Source: Trichosporon coremiiforme (taxonomy: Eukaryota; Basidiomycota; Tremellomycetes; Trichosporonales; Trichosporonaceae). From it: DNA of 64,000 nucleotides. Within the stretch, counting starts at the first letter, position 1, and each line of letters opens with the position of its first letter. The DNA is taken from contig BCJJ01000018.1 in the NCBI GenBank assembly GCA_039545355.1, forward strand, positions 434,001 through 498,000. The letters are read 5' to 3'. The notes under the pieces are model-generated. The model worked only from the letters and a program-made list of their open reading frames with translations. It was not told the origin of the DNA and made no database searches. The position numbers and the translations under genes were made by a program. This document shows positions 11,807 through 23,200 of this stretch, in pieces.

Positions 11807-14302
11807 CTAGAGACCGACCCAATAGTGCGTACCGCCGGCGTTATGCAGTACGGACTGTCCGATTTTGACGCGGCCGACATTTGGCGACTGCTGCTCGTGG
11901 GTGGAGTGGTGCACCTGGCTAGTGACGGGGAGATACACCTCTGCGTTCCACTCGTACCACACGCGCTTCATCTTGTGATCCGTGAGACGCCAGATGTTGA
12001 CCTCGAGCTCAGCGCCGGAGGGGAGGTATAGCGCCTCGCGCAGCGGGAAGAAGAGGGGGAACCACGAGAACATGTCGGGGGAGACGCGGTGCGCCGTGTC
12101 GGGGTGGATACTGAGGCCGATGTTGCCGTACAGGTGCGCCTCAAAATATCCGGCAAAGCCGTGGCAAGACGACGCATGCGGGATGTGGAAGGTGAGCGTG
12201 GCCGAGCGCGTGTTGTGCGAGTTGGTGACTGGCAACCCGTTCGCGCCGAGGATCAAGTCGCGTCTCGGGTGCTCGAACTGCCAGCACTGCTGGATCCTCT
12301 CTCCGCAGCGGCCAGACGCACCGCCCCCGTCGCCTGAGAGCAGATTCACATTCTGCATCATGACGACGTAGGGCACCTCTGCCGCGCCCTCCTTGCGGCT
12401 CATGATGTCCTGGTGCAGCTTGGCGCTGGCGAGCGGGGCGAGGTGCGCCGTGTAGCTGGTGGGGATGGAGATGCCGTCCGGCTTCAGGAAGCGCATGCCG
12501 CCGTCAATGCACTCGGGGCTGAGCTCGTTGTCGCCAAAACTTCCGAGCAGCTCCGAGACGAGAATGTCCGCCAGCTCTGGGACGGGCAGCTCGCGCATGT
12601 CGCCGAAGAGAATGTCGACACTGTCGCCCCACTCGATCGCCTTGCGCTCCTGCAGCGTCGTGTAGGCGTTCGGGTTCTTCTCGACCGCGTACACGCGCGC
12701 AGGGCGCTTGGCGCGCTCCAGCGCCGCAAGCGTGCAGGTCACGAGGGGGCCGCGGCCAGCTCCGGCGATGACGATGACGAGGTCGGCCATCAGGCCCGCC
12801 GCCTCGGCGACGGCAATCTTGTCAATGACGGCGAGGTAGATCGCCTCCTCGTACTGGGCGTACTTGACGGGGTCGCGCTCGAAGACGTCGTACGTCGCCG
12901 CGCCCAGGTCGTCCATCAGCGGCTGCAAAGGCGCCTGCAGGAAGTCGCCGTACCCGCTCGCGACCTCGGCTGGGCCTTGCGGGCTGATCGACGACGCCGG
13001 CGCGCCCTGCGACGTAATGTGCCGCACGTACTGGAGGTACGCATTCGGTCCGCCCGAGGGGTGGCGGTGCGTGTCGGTCTCGCTAAGGATGAGCGTAGGC
13101 GATTGCCGCGTTAGGCCGCGCAAGAACGCCTGGCACGCCTTGCTCAGCACGGGATAGCCCTTGGCGTTCGGGATGAAACTGTTGGCAGGCAACCAGATGT
13201 GCTTGACCGGCTCGGCGGCCCAGCGTAATAACGCACCGACACTCGGCGGCAGCGGCGTGGTCAGGTCGAGCAGCACGGTCAATCTGGGGTTGTAGCCGCA
13301 GAGACTCCGGATCGCGTCCCACATTTCCCACGTCGACGACGGGTCGCCCGCGAGCGCGCTGTGCGTCATGCTTTTCGAACTGATGCCCGAGTTTTGGCTC
13401 GTCGTCGGCGCGATGCGAGCGCCAGGGGCCCCATTGCCATTCGGCGCACCGTTGCCGTTCGGGTTCGCGAGCTGCGTCAGCTGCGAGATGCTCAGCTGTG
13501 CCTGATGAATGCTCGGCGGTCGCGACGACAAGGACGAGATGCGCCGGTGGTGTTGTGGCCGCGCGGGACCCTCCATTGCCGGCCCCGGCACCAGCTCCAG
13601 CGGGTCCGACACTGGTATTCTGATGGCGATCTCCGTGAAGGCACTCGGTCCACCCATCGCCAGCAACCCCTGCACGGCGCGCGCATACGACGGCAGCCAC
13701 GCCCGGTTCGCCAATTGCGGCGCAGGCAGCACAAGTACCGGCAGCGCAAGGTAGAGGGCGTGCTGCATCTCGGCACGAAGTCCCTGGTTGTCAGCGTTCT
13801 TTCTAACGACCCACCCGGCGACGGGGACGGCGCCAGGAGTTGAACTCTATTTGACTGAGCTGTTTCGCACAAGCTCGGCATCAGAACGTACCAGTTCAGA
13901 GTCAAAGCGGATGCCCTCGTCTGGCGAGTCGATCTCGAGCCACTCGCTCGCCAGCGCGATCACGCCCTGGCTCTCCTCGAGGCGTGTGATATTGCATTCG
14001 TCGCGGTTCAGGCTGGGCTCTTTCCTCCACTCGTCTGCCTCGCGGTCGGTGTCGAGGCGCTGCGGCCATGGGCTGCTCGCGCTATCCTGGCTGAGGCTGT
14101 CGTCGTCATCGGCGGGGCGCAGACACAGGCGTTCCCACCGATCCTGCCACAGGCCGTTGGTGAGCGGGACACAAACAGCATCATAGTCTGTCGCGGCGAT
14201 AGTGTGCGCGACCAGCTGCTGAAGCGGCGAGGGCGAGGGGTGCGGCTGTGTCGGCAGCCCCGGGACCTCTTTCGGGACCACCGCGATCGGGAGGCGGGCC
14301 AT
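11807..14302 (-). CDS. PRMT5: Protein arginine methyltransferase 5 (Skb1/Hsl7)
   Basis: This type II arginine methyltransferase makes symmetric dimethylarginine on Sm proteins, histones and cell-cycle factors. There are two exons, 14302-13892 and 13783-11807, with a 108-base intron, giving 795 residues. The start MARLPIAVVP opens the N-terminal TIM-barrel region, which continues with WDAIRSLCGYNP and VKHIWLPANSFIPN (Wee1/MEP50-type partner side). The SAM-binding loop VIVIAGAGRGP lies near residue 480 and the double-glutamate catalytic loop SELLGSFGDNELSPE near 545. The C-terminal beta-barrel ends GGTHYWVGL. A Ser/Asn/Gly-rich insert (about residues 215-290) interrupts the barrel. The overall length exceeds human PRMT5 by about 160 residues, mostly this insert and the acidic N-terminal part. 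Product assignment is firm. Confidence 0.93.
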
Positions 14303-15407
14303 GGCGCTGTGGGATGGCCGGGATGGAGGTGGATCCGTGTCGACAGTCGGACGAACGTAAGGTGGATTGAGGGAAATTCGACGATCTGTTGACGTCTGGG
14401 CGTTTGGCGCGGAAGCACTGAAATCAAGTGGACCAAGAGCAGACGCGCGCATCAGGCCAGGCGCAGTGCGCAGGGAGCCGCCATTGAACCAGCCCTCAGC
14501 CAGCCGTGCAGCCAGGCGAGCGAACACACTAACCCTGGGGCGCCGGCTCGCACGCGTCAAGGGTCAAGGGTTGTAGGCGCGTGACACATGGCGTTAGCAC
14601 TTGCAGCACTGCGGACGCCTACTGCCGCGGTCACGCGCTGGCCTAAAGCCAGGGCTGGTCGCATGTGGCCGGGCTACGGGCCGATCCGGCGAGGTGGCCG
14701 CTCCGCACTGCACACGATCTGCTTCCGTCGGCCAGGACTGAATGCGGAGGTGCGGAGCAATGAGGGTCAGGCCGGTCAGGGGGGAACGACGAATCTGGTG
14801 CTACGATTGCATCATGCCCGTTGGCTGTCGGCTTCCAGACTGCTCTTTTCGTTCACCGAGACGAGCCAACAGCATCTGGAGACCGTGGCCGAGGCACGGA
14901 GACGAGGACTTTTGGGTTTCCATTTGCAAGACCCAAGATGTAAGCGATGCAAGAAAGAATCATAGAATACACCACCCCCTCCGTCGTCCCGGTTGCTTCC
15001 TATTTCGTGCGTGTCAGCCTCCAGCGTCATCTCCACTCTTCAAAGTCGCTCACACTTGCCTGATCGCCACAATACCCTCCGGTACTGCTCCGGTACTGCT
15101 GTCGCAGACCAGACTTCTACCTCGCACTTCGCCGCAGTCCGTCGCCTCTGCAAGTCTGACTGCTCGAGATCGGTGGCGTCTTACCCTCGTACGCCCGCTA
15201 TTGAGCTTTGCCCCGGTCCACGCGATCACGAAATCGGTTGGCGCTGAACATTTTGCCACTAAAACACCGTTGACCCTGACGTAACCTCGGCAACGACTGG
15301 CACTACGCTCCCTTTTCCATACACAGGCAAAGACATTTCTAGACCACATTGTCTCCTCCACTCTCCACTCCATCACCACCACCACCACCCCCTCACCTGC
15401 CGCCATC
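14303..15407. other. Divergent promoter region PRMT5/zinc transporter
   Basis: This 1.1-kb spacer lies between divergent starts. A C/A-rich run of CACCAC immediately precedes the zinc transporter ATG (15370-15400). No gene, RNA or clear regulatory palindrome was recognised. Confidence 0.5.
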
Positions 15408-17286
15408 ATGGGTCTCTCCAGGCAGGCGCGTATCATCACCCTTCTGGTAATTGATACCGCGTTCTTCTTCCTCGTAAGTAATACCGGTCGGTGGCTACAT
15501 CGGCCGGAGTCGCACTCTCGAGCGCCGCAGGGTCGGATACCGAGGCTGGAGCCATCGACATCATCACCTGAGAGCTTGGCGCTGACAAATCCCAGGAGCT
15601 CATCGTGGGCTATGCCGTCGGCTCGCTTGCCCTCGTCGCGGACTCGTTCCACATGCTCAAGTAAGTTGAAAGACAAGACCGGATCACTGACCATCAGCGA
15701 TGTTCTGTCGTTGATCGTGGCGCTTTACACCATCAAGCTCGCGACCTCGCCGGCGTCTAGCGCCAACTCTTACGGATGGCAGCGGGCAGAGGTTCTCGGT
15801 GCTCTCATCAACGGTGTTTTCCTGGTCGCCCTCTGCGTGACTATTGGACTGGAGGCGATCGGCCGCTGCATTTCGCCGCCCGAGATCACCAACCCCAAGC
15901 TCATCGTCCTTGTCGGTTCGCTTGGTCTCGCGTCGAATATTGTTGGCCTCTTCCTCTTCCACGAGCATGGTCACTCCCATGGCGGTCACTCGCACGGCCC
16001 CATCGCCCTGCCTGAGGACGACGAGGAGGATGAGCAGACGACCGCGACCGGCCCGAAGCGCGCACGTGCTGATTCGAGGAGCTCGCTGTACCAGCACCCG
16101 GCCGAAACCCGCGCTCAGATCATTGAGGCTGCTCGTCTGGGACAGAGCATTGACGGTGACTCGTTCCTCGGCCGCTCGCCGCCCGTCCACGCCCGCATGC
16201 CCTCGGTCAGCCGCCGCAGGACCCGCAACCGTGTCTCGCGACTCTCGGGTGTCCCTGGTTCTAACGAGACCTTCTCCCCCAGCTCCGCTTCCGCCGTCGA
16301 GGTCCCTGCCGCCCCCAGTAACACTGAGGGCGCTGCTGCCGCCTCCCCGGCTTCGTCCCCTGCTGACTTGACGTCTCCCCGCGCTTCGCAGCGCCCGATC
16401 ACCGACTCCACCGACAGCCCGCGCCATTCGCACGACATCAGCACTGCTGAGCGCGGAGGCGTCGATGCCCACGGCCACAGCCACGATGATGGACACGCCC
16501 ATGACCACGACGACGGTCACGACCACGACCACGACAATGGTCACTCGCACGGCAAGGAGGTCGGCGGCCACGGACACTCTCACGGCAACATGAACATGCA
16601 CGGCGTCTTCCTCCACGTCCTCGGCGATGCTCTCGGCAACGTCGGTGTCATTGCGACCGGCCTCGTCATTTGGTTGTGAGTACCACGCCAGCTAAGATTA
16701 GACCATATTGCTGACCCGTGCAGCTGCAAGGGCAAGTGGACCTTGTACTTCGACCCTGGTGTGTCGTTCCTCATCTGTATCATCATCTTCAACACGGCCA
16801 TCCCTCTTGGTGAGTAACCGCGATTGCGAGCTCACAGATCACACGCTGACCGGGGCAGTCAAATCGGCGTCCATCATTCTGCTGCAGGGCGTTCCAAACC
16901 ATGTGTCGCTGGAGGCGGTCCGCGAGTCGATCAAGCGAATCCCGGGAGTCGTGTCAGTGCACGAGCTGCACGTCTGGCAGCTGTCCGAGACGACGACGGT
17001 GGCCTCGGTGCACGTCCTCATCCGCCCCGAGGCCGACTACATGGAGGTCGCGAACCAGATCCGCGAGGCGCTCCACGCCCAGGGCATTCACAGCGTCACG
17101 ATCCAGCCTGAGTTCACGGACCATGACGAGGAGGAGGAGATTGCCGAGCAGAGCTGCATGATCCGCTGCCCGCCCGAGCTCTGCAACACCAACACGTGCT
17201 GCCCGCCGCAGCTCGAGAACGTCTCGGAGAACGATGGGTCCGAGGCTGCCTCGGCCAACGGAAACGGGTCGTCGCACAACCACTAG
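15408..17286 (+). CDS. ZRC1: Zinc transporter, CDF family (Zrc1/Cot1 type)
   Basis: This is a cation diffusion facilitator that moves Zn2+ out of the cytosol, in fungi usually into the vacuole in exchange for protons. Five exons (15408-15473, 15596-15660, 15698-16675, 16724-16809, 16859-17286) give 540 residues. Membrane helices include LLVIDTAFFFL, AVGSLALVADSFHMLNDVL with the HxxxD zinc site, and HVLGDALGNVGVIATG with its HxxxD partner. Between them a cytosolic loop of about 200 residues holds FHEHGHSHGGHSHG and a second cluster of HGHSHDDGHAHDHDD type, which is zinc-buffering in relatives. The C-terminal ferredoxin-like domain has HVSLEAVRESIKRIPGV and HELHVWQLSE. A short Cys-rich tail (CMIRCPPELC, CCPPQ) follows, possibly another metal site. 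Zrc1 is preferred over Msc2 for its length and six-helix pattern. Confidence 0.92.
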
Positions 17287-17598
17287 AGCTGGCCAGCTGG
17301 CCTTGACTATTCTAACAAGACAAGTCTTTCGACCAGACTTAAACGACATGCGTGCTCACTGTACACTTTGGACCGTAGCTATCTATCACAGCAGCGCGCG
17401 CAGAGACACCTCCTCAGCGTCAAGCGAGATAGATGTGTATATTTGCTAGATGCATATAATTTGAAAACGGCACAGAGAGCCGGAGCGGTGCGCCGCCGCA
17501 AATCTGTTGATGGGATCCAAGAGAAACGAAAAAAGATGCGATGCGGTATGTGATTTGTGGAGACTAGTCACTTTTGTGGCAAGCCTTAGCCATTACGC
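17287..17598. other. Convergent 3' region
   Basis: This 312-base spacer lies between the zinc transporter stop and the ARG3 stop. It has AT-rich stretches near 17440-17470 that would suit 3' processing. Nothing else was seen. Confidence 0.5.
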
Positions 17599-18915
17599 TT
17601 AGGCCGAGCGCTGCCAGCGGCCCATGAGGGCGTTGAAGACGGAGAGGATTGTCCACTTGCGGTTCTCGGCCTCGGGGAAGACGACGGAGCGGGGTCCGTA
17701 GAAGACCTCGTCATCGACCTCGTCCTTGTGACGGGGGAGGCAGTGCATGAACTTCCAATCGGGCTTGGCGCCAGAGCTCTCGATGAGCTGGTTCGTGAGC
17801 TGGTAGCCCTTGAAGGCTTCGAGACGCTTGGCCGTCTCCTCCTCCTGGCCCATCGAGATCCAGGTGTCGGTCACGACGAGGTCGGCGTCCTTGAGCGCCT
17901 CCTCGGGCTTGGTCGTGAGCTGGATCTGGCCCTCGGTGCCGGCCTCCTGGACGCGCTTCCAGACGACGGGGTCAATCATGTTGTAGCCCTCGGGAGAGGC
18001 AATGGCGACCTGCATGCCGAGACGGGGGAGCGAGACGATGAACTCGTTCGACATGTTGTTGGTGTCACCGACGTAGGCAAACTTCTTGCCCTTGAGGAGA
18101 GCAGAGATGTCGATCTCGGCAGCACGCTTGCGGACGACGCTGTAGGGGTTGCGGGCGCCGGCGATGTCCTCGGTCAGGTACGAGAGGTCGGGGTGGTACA
18201 TCTCGACGAGGGTGAGGAGGTCGGCGAGGATCTGGGTGGGGTGGTACAGGTCGCTGAGGGCGTTGACAATGGGAACGGGAGAGTACTTGGCGAGGGTCTC
18301 GACCTCGTCGTGACCCTTGACACGGGCCATGACACCGTCGACCATGCTTCCGACAACGGTGGCAGTGTCACGGAGGCTCTCGTTTACGCCGAGCTGAATG
18401 TCCTGCGAGCCGAGGAACATGGCGTGTCCGCCGAGCATGGCAACGGAAGTCTCCGAAGCGACACGGGTACGAGTCGAGCGCTTGCTGAACATGAGGGCGA
18501 CGGTGCGGTTCTGCAGCGAGTTGGGGACCTCGGTGTTGCCCCACTTCTTAGCGACAACCTTGAAGGCAAGCGCGGACTGGACGAGGTCCGTAATCTCCTC
18601 GGCGCTGTAGTCGGCCAGCGTCAGGAGGTGCGGGGGGCCGCGCTGCTGACGAGCCGCCAGCCACTCAGCCGTGCGCTCGCGGCGCTGGTCGCGGACCTCC
18701 TGAGCCGAGGGGCGGGCGTTCTGGACGGGGCCGGCGCCGCGCTGCTGCTGGACACGAGGGCGCTGCGGGCGACGGTCACCAGCCTCGGCGCGGGCGGTCT
18801 GGCGGTCCCAGGTCTGGTGGTAGTCGTTGGAGCGGATCGACGAGGTCGAGAGGGCGCGGACGGCGGGCGCGGCGGCCTTGGCCGCACGCACGGGGGCGGA
18901 GCGGAGAGCAAGCAT
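17599..18915 (-). CDS. ARG3: Ornithine carbamoyltransferase, mitochondrial
   Basis: This enzyme joins carbamoyl phosphate and ornithine into citrulline, in arginine synthesis. It is a single exon of 438 residues from an ATG at 18915; the residues MLALRSAPVRAAKAAAPAVR form a mitochondrial-type presequence. In-frame sequence upstream of this ATG lacks protein character. The carbamoyl phosphate signature FSKRSTRTR, the ornithine/SMG-type region and the catalytic HCLPRH are all present, ending WTILSVFNALMGRW. The catalytic domain begins only near residue 95. Residues about 35-92 form an extra Arg/Gln/Pro-rich segment (for example PRVQQQRGAGPVQNARPS) not expected in the roughly 340-residue enzyme family. 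It shares a 301-base divergent promoter with uL30m. Confidence 0.95.
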   Translation of the reverse strand: MLALRSAPVRAAKAAAPAVRALSTSSIRSNDYHQTWDRQTARAEAGDRRPQRPRVQQQRGAGPVQNARPSAQEVRDQRRERTAEWLAARQQRGPPHLLTLADYSAEEITDLVQSALAFKVVAKKWGNTEVPNSLQNRTVALMFSKRSTRTRVASETSVAMLGGHAMFLGSQDIQLGVNESLRDTATVVGSMVDGVMARVKGHDEVETLAKYSPVPIVNALSDLYHPTQILADLLTLVEMYHPDLSYLTEDIAGARNPYSVVRKRAAEIDISALLKGKKFAYVGDTNNMSNEFIVSLPRLGMQVAIASPEGYNMIDPVVWKRVQEAGTEGQIQLTTKPEEALKDADLVVTDTWISMGQEEETAKRLEAFKGYQLTNQLIESSGAKPDWKFMHCLPRHKDEVDDEVFYGPRSVVFPEAENRKWTILSVFNALMGRWQRSA

Positions 18916-19216
18916 TCTAAAAGATCGAGAAGGGGAAGGAGGTGAAGCTCGCGATCTTGCCCGAGTTTTATGACGCTCCGGACTATAGTAGCGAACAGTC
19001 CGAATCGCTGAAACCTCGTCCGACTCGGGTCCCACACGTAATAAAATTCGCGGTGATAAGCGATCCCCGGCCAAAAGTCGAGTCTCGCCTGACTAGGTCG
19101 ATCGTCGCGAGTTGAGTACTCTGTTCGACTCACACACACACCACCCTTGCTTACGTCCACGACCCCGCGAGCGACGCACGCCGACCGAAAGCTACGATTC
19201 GACCCACGAAAGCACC
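18916..19216. promoter_or_regulatory. Shared divergent promoter ARG3/uL30m
   Basis: Only 301 bases separate the two start codons, and both genes encode mitochondrial proteins. The spacer must carry both promoters. Single TATA or Gcn4 elements were not convincing. Confidence 0.5.
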
Positions 19217-19516
19217 ATGTTCCCGACACTCGCCCGCATGAACGCCGCCGCGCCCGGCGCCAAGACGCACTACCTCATCCGTCTCGTGCGCTCCCCCATC
19301 GGTCTCCCCGCGCGCTCAAAGGCAAACCTCGAGGCCCTCGGTCTCTACCGTCTGCACCAGAAGGTGCTCCAGAAGCACGACGTGACCTCTGCCGGAAAGA
19401 TCCTCAAGGTCAAGGAGCTTGTTGTTGTCGAGAACGTCGAGTACGAGGAGGGCCTTAAGGCGCTCGCCAGGAGACGGCCCGAGGGCTCCGGCGTCGAGGT
19501 CATCGGCAAGTACTAG
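19217..19516 (+). CDS. MRPL33: Mitochondrial ribosomal protein uL30m
   Basis: This is a large-subunit protein of the mitochondrial ribosome, homologous to bacterial L30. A single exon encodes 99 residues. After a short MFPTLARMNAAAPGAK leader comes the L30 fold: THYLIRLVRSPIGLP, then ALGLYRLHQKVLQKH and VKELVVVENVEYEEG. The length and the order of the beta-alpha-beta elements match yeast Mrpl33. The leader is brief and basic. It is transcribed away from ARG3. Confidence 0.88.
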   Translation: MFPTLARMNAAAPGAKTHYLIRLVRSPIGLPARSKANLEALGLYRLHQKVLQKHDVTSAGKILKVKELVVVENVEYEEGLKALARRRPEGSGVEVIGKY

Positions 19517-19876
19517 GCATCTCATTAGGATCGAGATGATAGTCATAGGATATCCAGGACGGCGGAGGGAGACGGGGAAGACCATGGCAGCAGAGTTCAT
19601 CGATTAGGAGGTACGTCTGCGCCGCCGATCGCTTGGCGAGAATTCGCGCTGACACACACAGTAACATCATTGTTCTAGACACATGCACTGCATCATTTCT
19701 CACACGAACACAGCTCGGTACTGGCATTAGGAGCGCACACTAGGTCATGAGAAGGAAAACAGGAGGAAGAGCTGAGGTTGTGCACACCGTTCGCTCGAAA
19801 AAAACAAGGAGACTTGTGTATATAGATGTGCGGGGCGCTCCCATCCGCACGTGTAATCCACTACCCTGAAAATCGG

Positions 19877-19960
19877 GGGGAAATCGTCTAGTGGTAAGAC
19901 ACAGACTTTGCATCTAACGAGCAACATGTCTGCAACCGGTGTTCGATTCACCGTTTCTCC
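19877..19960 (+). tRNA. tRNA-Ala (anticodon TGC), with intron
   Basis: The acceptor stem GGGGAAA pairs with TTTCTCC and contains the G3:U70 wobble that marks alanine tRNA. The D arm is GTC-loop-GAC, the anticodon stem is CAGAC/GTCTG with loop TTTGCA, and the T arm CGGTG-TTCGATT-CACCG is intact. A 14-base intron follows position 37, the usual place for nuclear tRNA introns. A TTTTT run at 19964-19968 serves as pol III terminator. Confidence 0.92.
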
Positions 19961-19963
19961 AAC

Positions 19964-19968
19964 TTTTT
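19964..19968 (+). terminator. Pol III T-run terminator
   Basis: Five T residues lie four bases after the mature 3' end of tRNA-Ala, the standard pol III stop. Confidence 0.75.
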
Positions 19969-20218
19969 CAACTCCTGAATGTGAAGCTTTTTCCCTCCCT
20001 CTTTTGAACGAGTAGCCTGTATGCATATGCTGTTGATTTATATACAAGAAAGAGAAGGTCGCAGACAAGCTCTGTGTGAGTCGTGTGTAGGGCGCAATGG
20101 GGAGGATGTCTGGGTGGCAACGGGGCCAAAATTACATTGGTTGACGCGACTGACATTTGTTTTGACGCGTCGTCTGGTGGACATTACATTACTCAACCGA
20201 CCACCCGTCACCACCATC

Positions 20219-23200
20219 ATGGACGACTACGACGACTCGAGCGCGCTGCTCGATGAAATTTTCGCGTCTGTCGACGCTGCCGAGAACCCGGATACGGTCG
20301 CGAACTCATGCGACGAAGAGAGCGACCTCGACGAGCCAAAGGAGCTCCCTCCCACACAGAGCGTGCCTGCGATCCCGATCGCGGCGCATACCCGTCTCGC
20401 AGGTCTCCCAAGAGGTACACCACTTCGCCGACCACTCGGACCAGCGACCACAACCAGAAGTCCGGGCTTATTAAGAACGCCTGTCAATGCACAGCGGCCG
20501 GCGCCACCAACGAGCATGGGCGGCGGCGGCGGAGGATATGAGTACTGGATGGTGCAATGGTGAGCTACTGGATGCAACCTCAGCTGACTGGACAGGAGGA
20601 AGCCGCAACAGAGAAAGGTGAGCATGACCGATTGCTCGACTGAGCTAACCATCAGCACAGTGAGTAAACATCATTCTGTGCGTATGAGTCTAACCCGAGC
20701 AGAGACATGGGACGGCGACGCCTTTCTGAGGATCTCCGGCCAGAAGGCGACGATGTACTCGGAGGAAGGCAAATTGTGGGTACCGCAGCCGTGATACGTC
20801 TGCTAACCTCCAGTCTAGGCTCTTCCATGTTTGCGAGAGGTCGACCATCACCAGGAATGGAGTTCAAGCTCGGCGGCATGGATTGTGAGATCGACCGTCC
20901 CAGTTCGCAAGAAGAGTCAGTGATGCCTCGAGTGCTGTCAAGCTGACGACAGGTTCGACAGAGCGATCGGTGGTAGCGGGCAGAGCGGTTCACGCGAAGA
21001 CGAGACGCCTAAGAAGACATCCGTCGCCATCGCGCGCACACCTCGACCAGCCTTCAAGTCACCCCTCATGCAGCGCCCCTTCACCGTGCCGATCCAGAGC
21101 TCGCGGCTACGCGGCGACTCGCAGACTTCCGAAGCTCCGACATCATCTCCCGCTCCTGGGCCATCGACGCCCCGAGCTGCCGCCCCGAAAACGGTTGCCT
21201 CTGCCCCATCTCACACGAAACTTGCAGCGGCACCGAAAGGAGTGCCCGCAGAGGTGTTCTACGGCGCCTCGGCCACGAAGAGATCGCCGAGGAAGAAGCT
21301 GCATGTCGGCAGCGCGTCGTCAGGAAAGGACATCGAGGCGTGGGGAGGAGCATTATACGACCCGAAAGCTCCTGGAGCCGTCGTCATGGAGCGGCCACCT
21401 GTATCAGAGGCGGAGCAGAGGTGAGTTGGGTACCATTCCGCAAGAGCTAACTGAAGGGGGACCACGATCAACGACGTTGTCCTGAACCCATTGCTGTCGA
21501 AGAGGATGCGAGAGCACCAGAAGGAAGGCGTCAAGGTTCGTCCCTTGCCGGTCAAAGCTGACGCCAGTTTATGTACCGCTGCGTGATGGGAATGACTGGC
21601 TCGGCAGCGAACGGTTGCATCCTCGCGGATGAGATGGGCCTGGGGAAAACATTGCAAACAATCGCCCTGATCTCTACGCTGTGCAGTGAGCTCCTTCTTT
21701 GCCTCTTGAGCTGACGACCTAGAGCAGTCGCCGTTCCTCAATGAGAGCCAAGTGTTCGTTACAGGTGCCACGTGATTGTTGACGCTTCAGGATCGGTCGA
21801 GCGCTTGTTGTCTGTCCAGCGACACTGATCAAGAACTGGAAAAAGGAGTTCACGAAATGGTGAGCACGACATTGGAAGCCACTGACCCAAGGCTCGGGCC
21901 GACCTTTAGGGTGTTAGCCATGGACGAGAAGAACGACGCAAAGATCACGAACTTCGTAAGGGGGGGGCGACGACAGCTTCGGCTGACGACAGACACACAA
22001 TCGCGGCGTCCAAGTTTTGATCATCAGCTATGAAAGGGTGAGTTGTGAGGGCTGTCACCGCTAACTCTGTCCAGCTTCGCAATGAGGTGTACGTTTTATG
22101 ACGGTTGGTCGCGACTGACATTCAAGCAAACAACTCGCAGCCTGCCAGCCCAAGATCGACCTCATCGTGTGCGACGAAGGGCATCGCCTAAAGAAGTCTG
22201 GTGGCAACAAAACTTCGAAGATGTTCGACGAGCTCAGTACGAACCGACGAATCAGTGAGTGTCTGTACTTTGAACGCGAAGCTGATAGCAGTCTTGTCTG
22301 GCACCCCGGTCCAGAACGATCTCGGCGAGTATTGGGCCATGGCGAACTTTGTTTGCCCGGGCATCATGGGGACATACTCTCAGTTCCAAAAGCAATACGA
22401 GAATCCGATCGTCAGAGCACGGGCAGCAAGCTGCACCCAGGCAGTTGCAGAGAAGGGTAGACAACTGTCCAACGAGGTGAGTCATGTGCTGGCGCACTAG
22501 CTGACATACAGCTGCGAGACCTCTCCCTCGAGTTCCTTCTGCGTCGTACTGCCGATGTTCTCACAAACTATCTGCCCACAAAGACGGAGTATGTTGTGTT
22601 CGTCGCACCCACACAAGCCCAACTGGACGTGTATCGCACGCTACTTACTGGGGTGGGGATGGGAACTATGATGCGCGAGTTTCTTCCCATGAGTAGGTCG
22701 AGGCGAAGAGGCCAACTGACACAGCAGTTGCTGCGTTGAAGAAGGTCGCGAACTCCCCAGCCGTGAGTAAGCGCCGCACTCCGTAATGCTTACCGTCACA
22801 GCTCCTTCATAGCAAGAAGGACGATGAAGACGCCTTAGACGAGACAGGGCTCAACATGAGTGCTGCTCTTGCCGCAATTCCCCGAAGCCGCAATCTTGAC
22901 ATCTCGCTGAGCGGTTAGTGTAATGTTTAAGCGTTGACTAACCCAGCAGGCAAGTTGATGGCTCTCGACCGGATCCTGAAGCTTGTGCATGCCACGCGCG
23001 ACGAGAAGGTTGTGGTGGTGTCAAGCTGGACCGCAACCTTGGATCTCATCGAGGAGCTCTGCAACATGCGCAAGTATAAGACGAGACGTCTCGACGGCAA
23101 TACGCCGCAGAAACAGCGCCAAGATCTTGTCGACTCGTTTAACAGGGAGTCGAGGTTAGCCAGCATGGTGTTCCTCCTGAGTACCAAAGCGGGCGGAGCC

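Larger units (their letters stand above)
19517..20218. other. Spacer with tRNA-Ala
   Basis: This spacer lies between uL30m and RDH54. The only gene found is the tRNA-Ala at 19877-19960. The remainder is the uL30m 3' flank and the RDH54 promoter. Confidence 0.55.

Noticed and set aside
16470..16590. Apparent DNA repeat of CAC-GGC-CAC type
   Set aside because: It encodes the His-rich zinc-binding loop of the transporter, so it reflects protein sequence rather than a satellite.
15684..16616. 310-codon open frame on the - strand with Val-rich runs
   Set aside because: Complement of the His/Asp-rich loop of the zinc transporter (CAC/GAC codons read as GTG/GTC).
17728..18945. 405-codon open frame on the + strand
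   Set aside because: Antisense of ARG3, which carries the catalytic STRTR and HCLPRH motifs.
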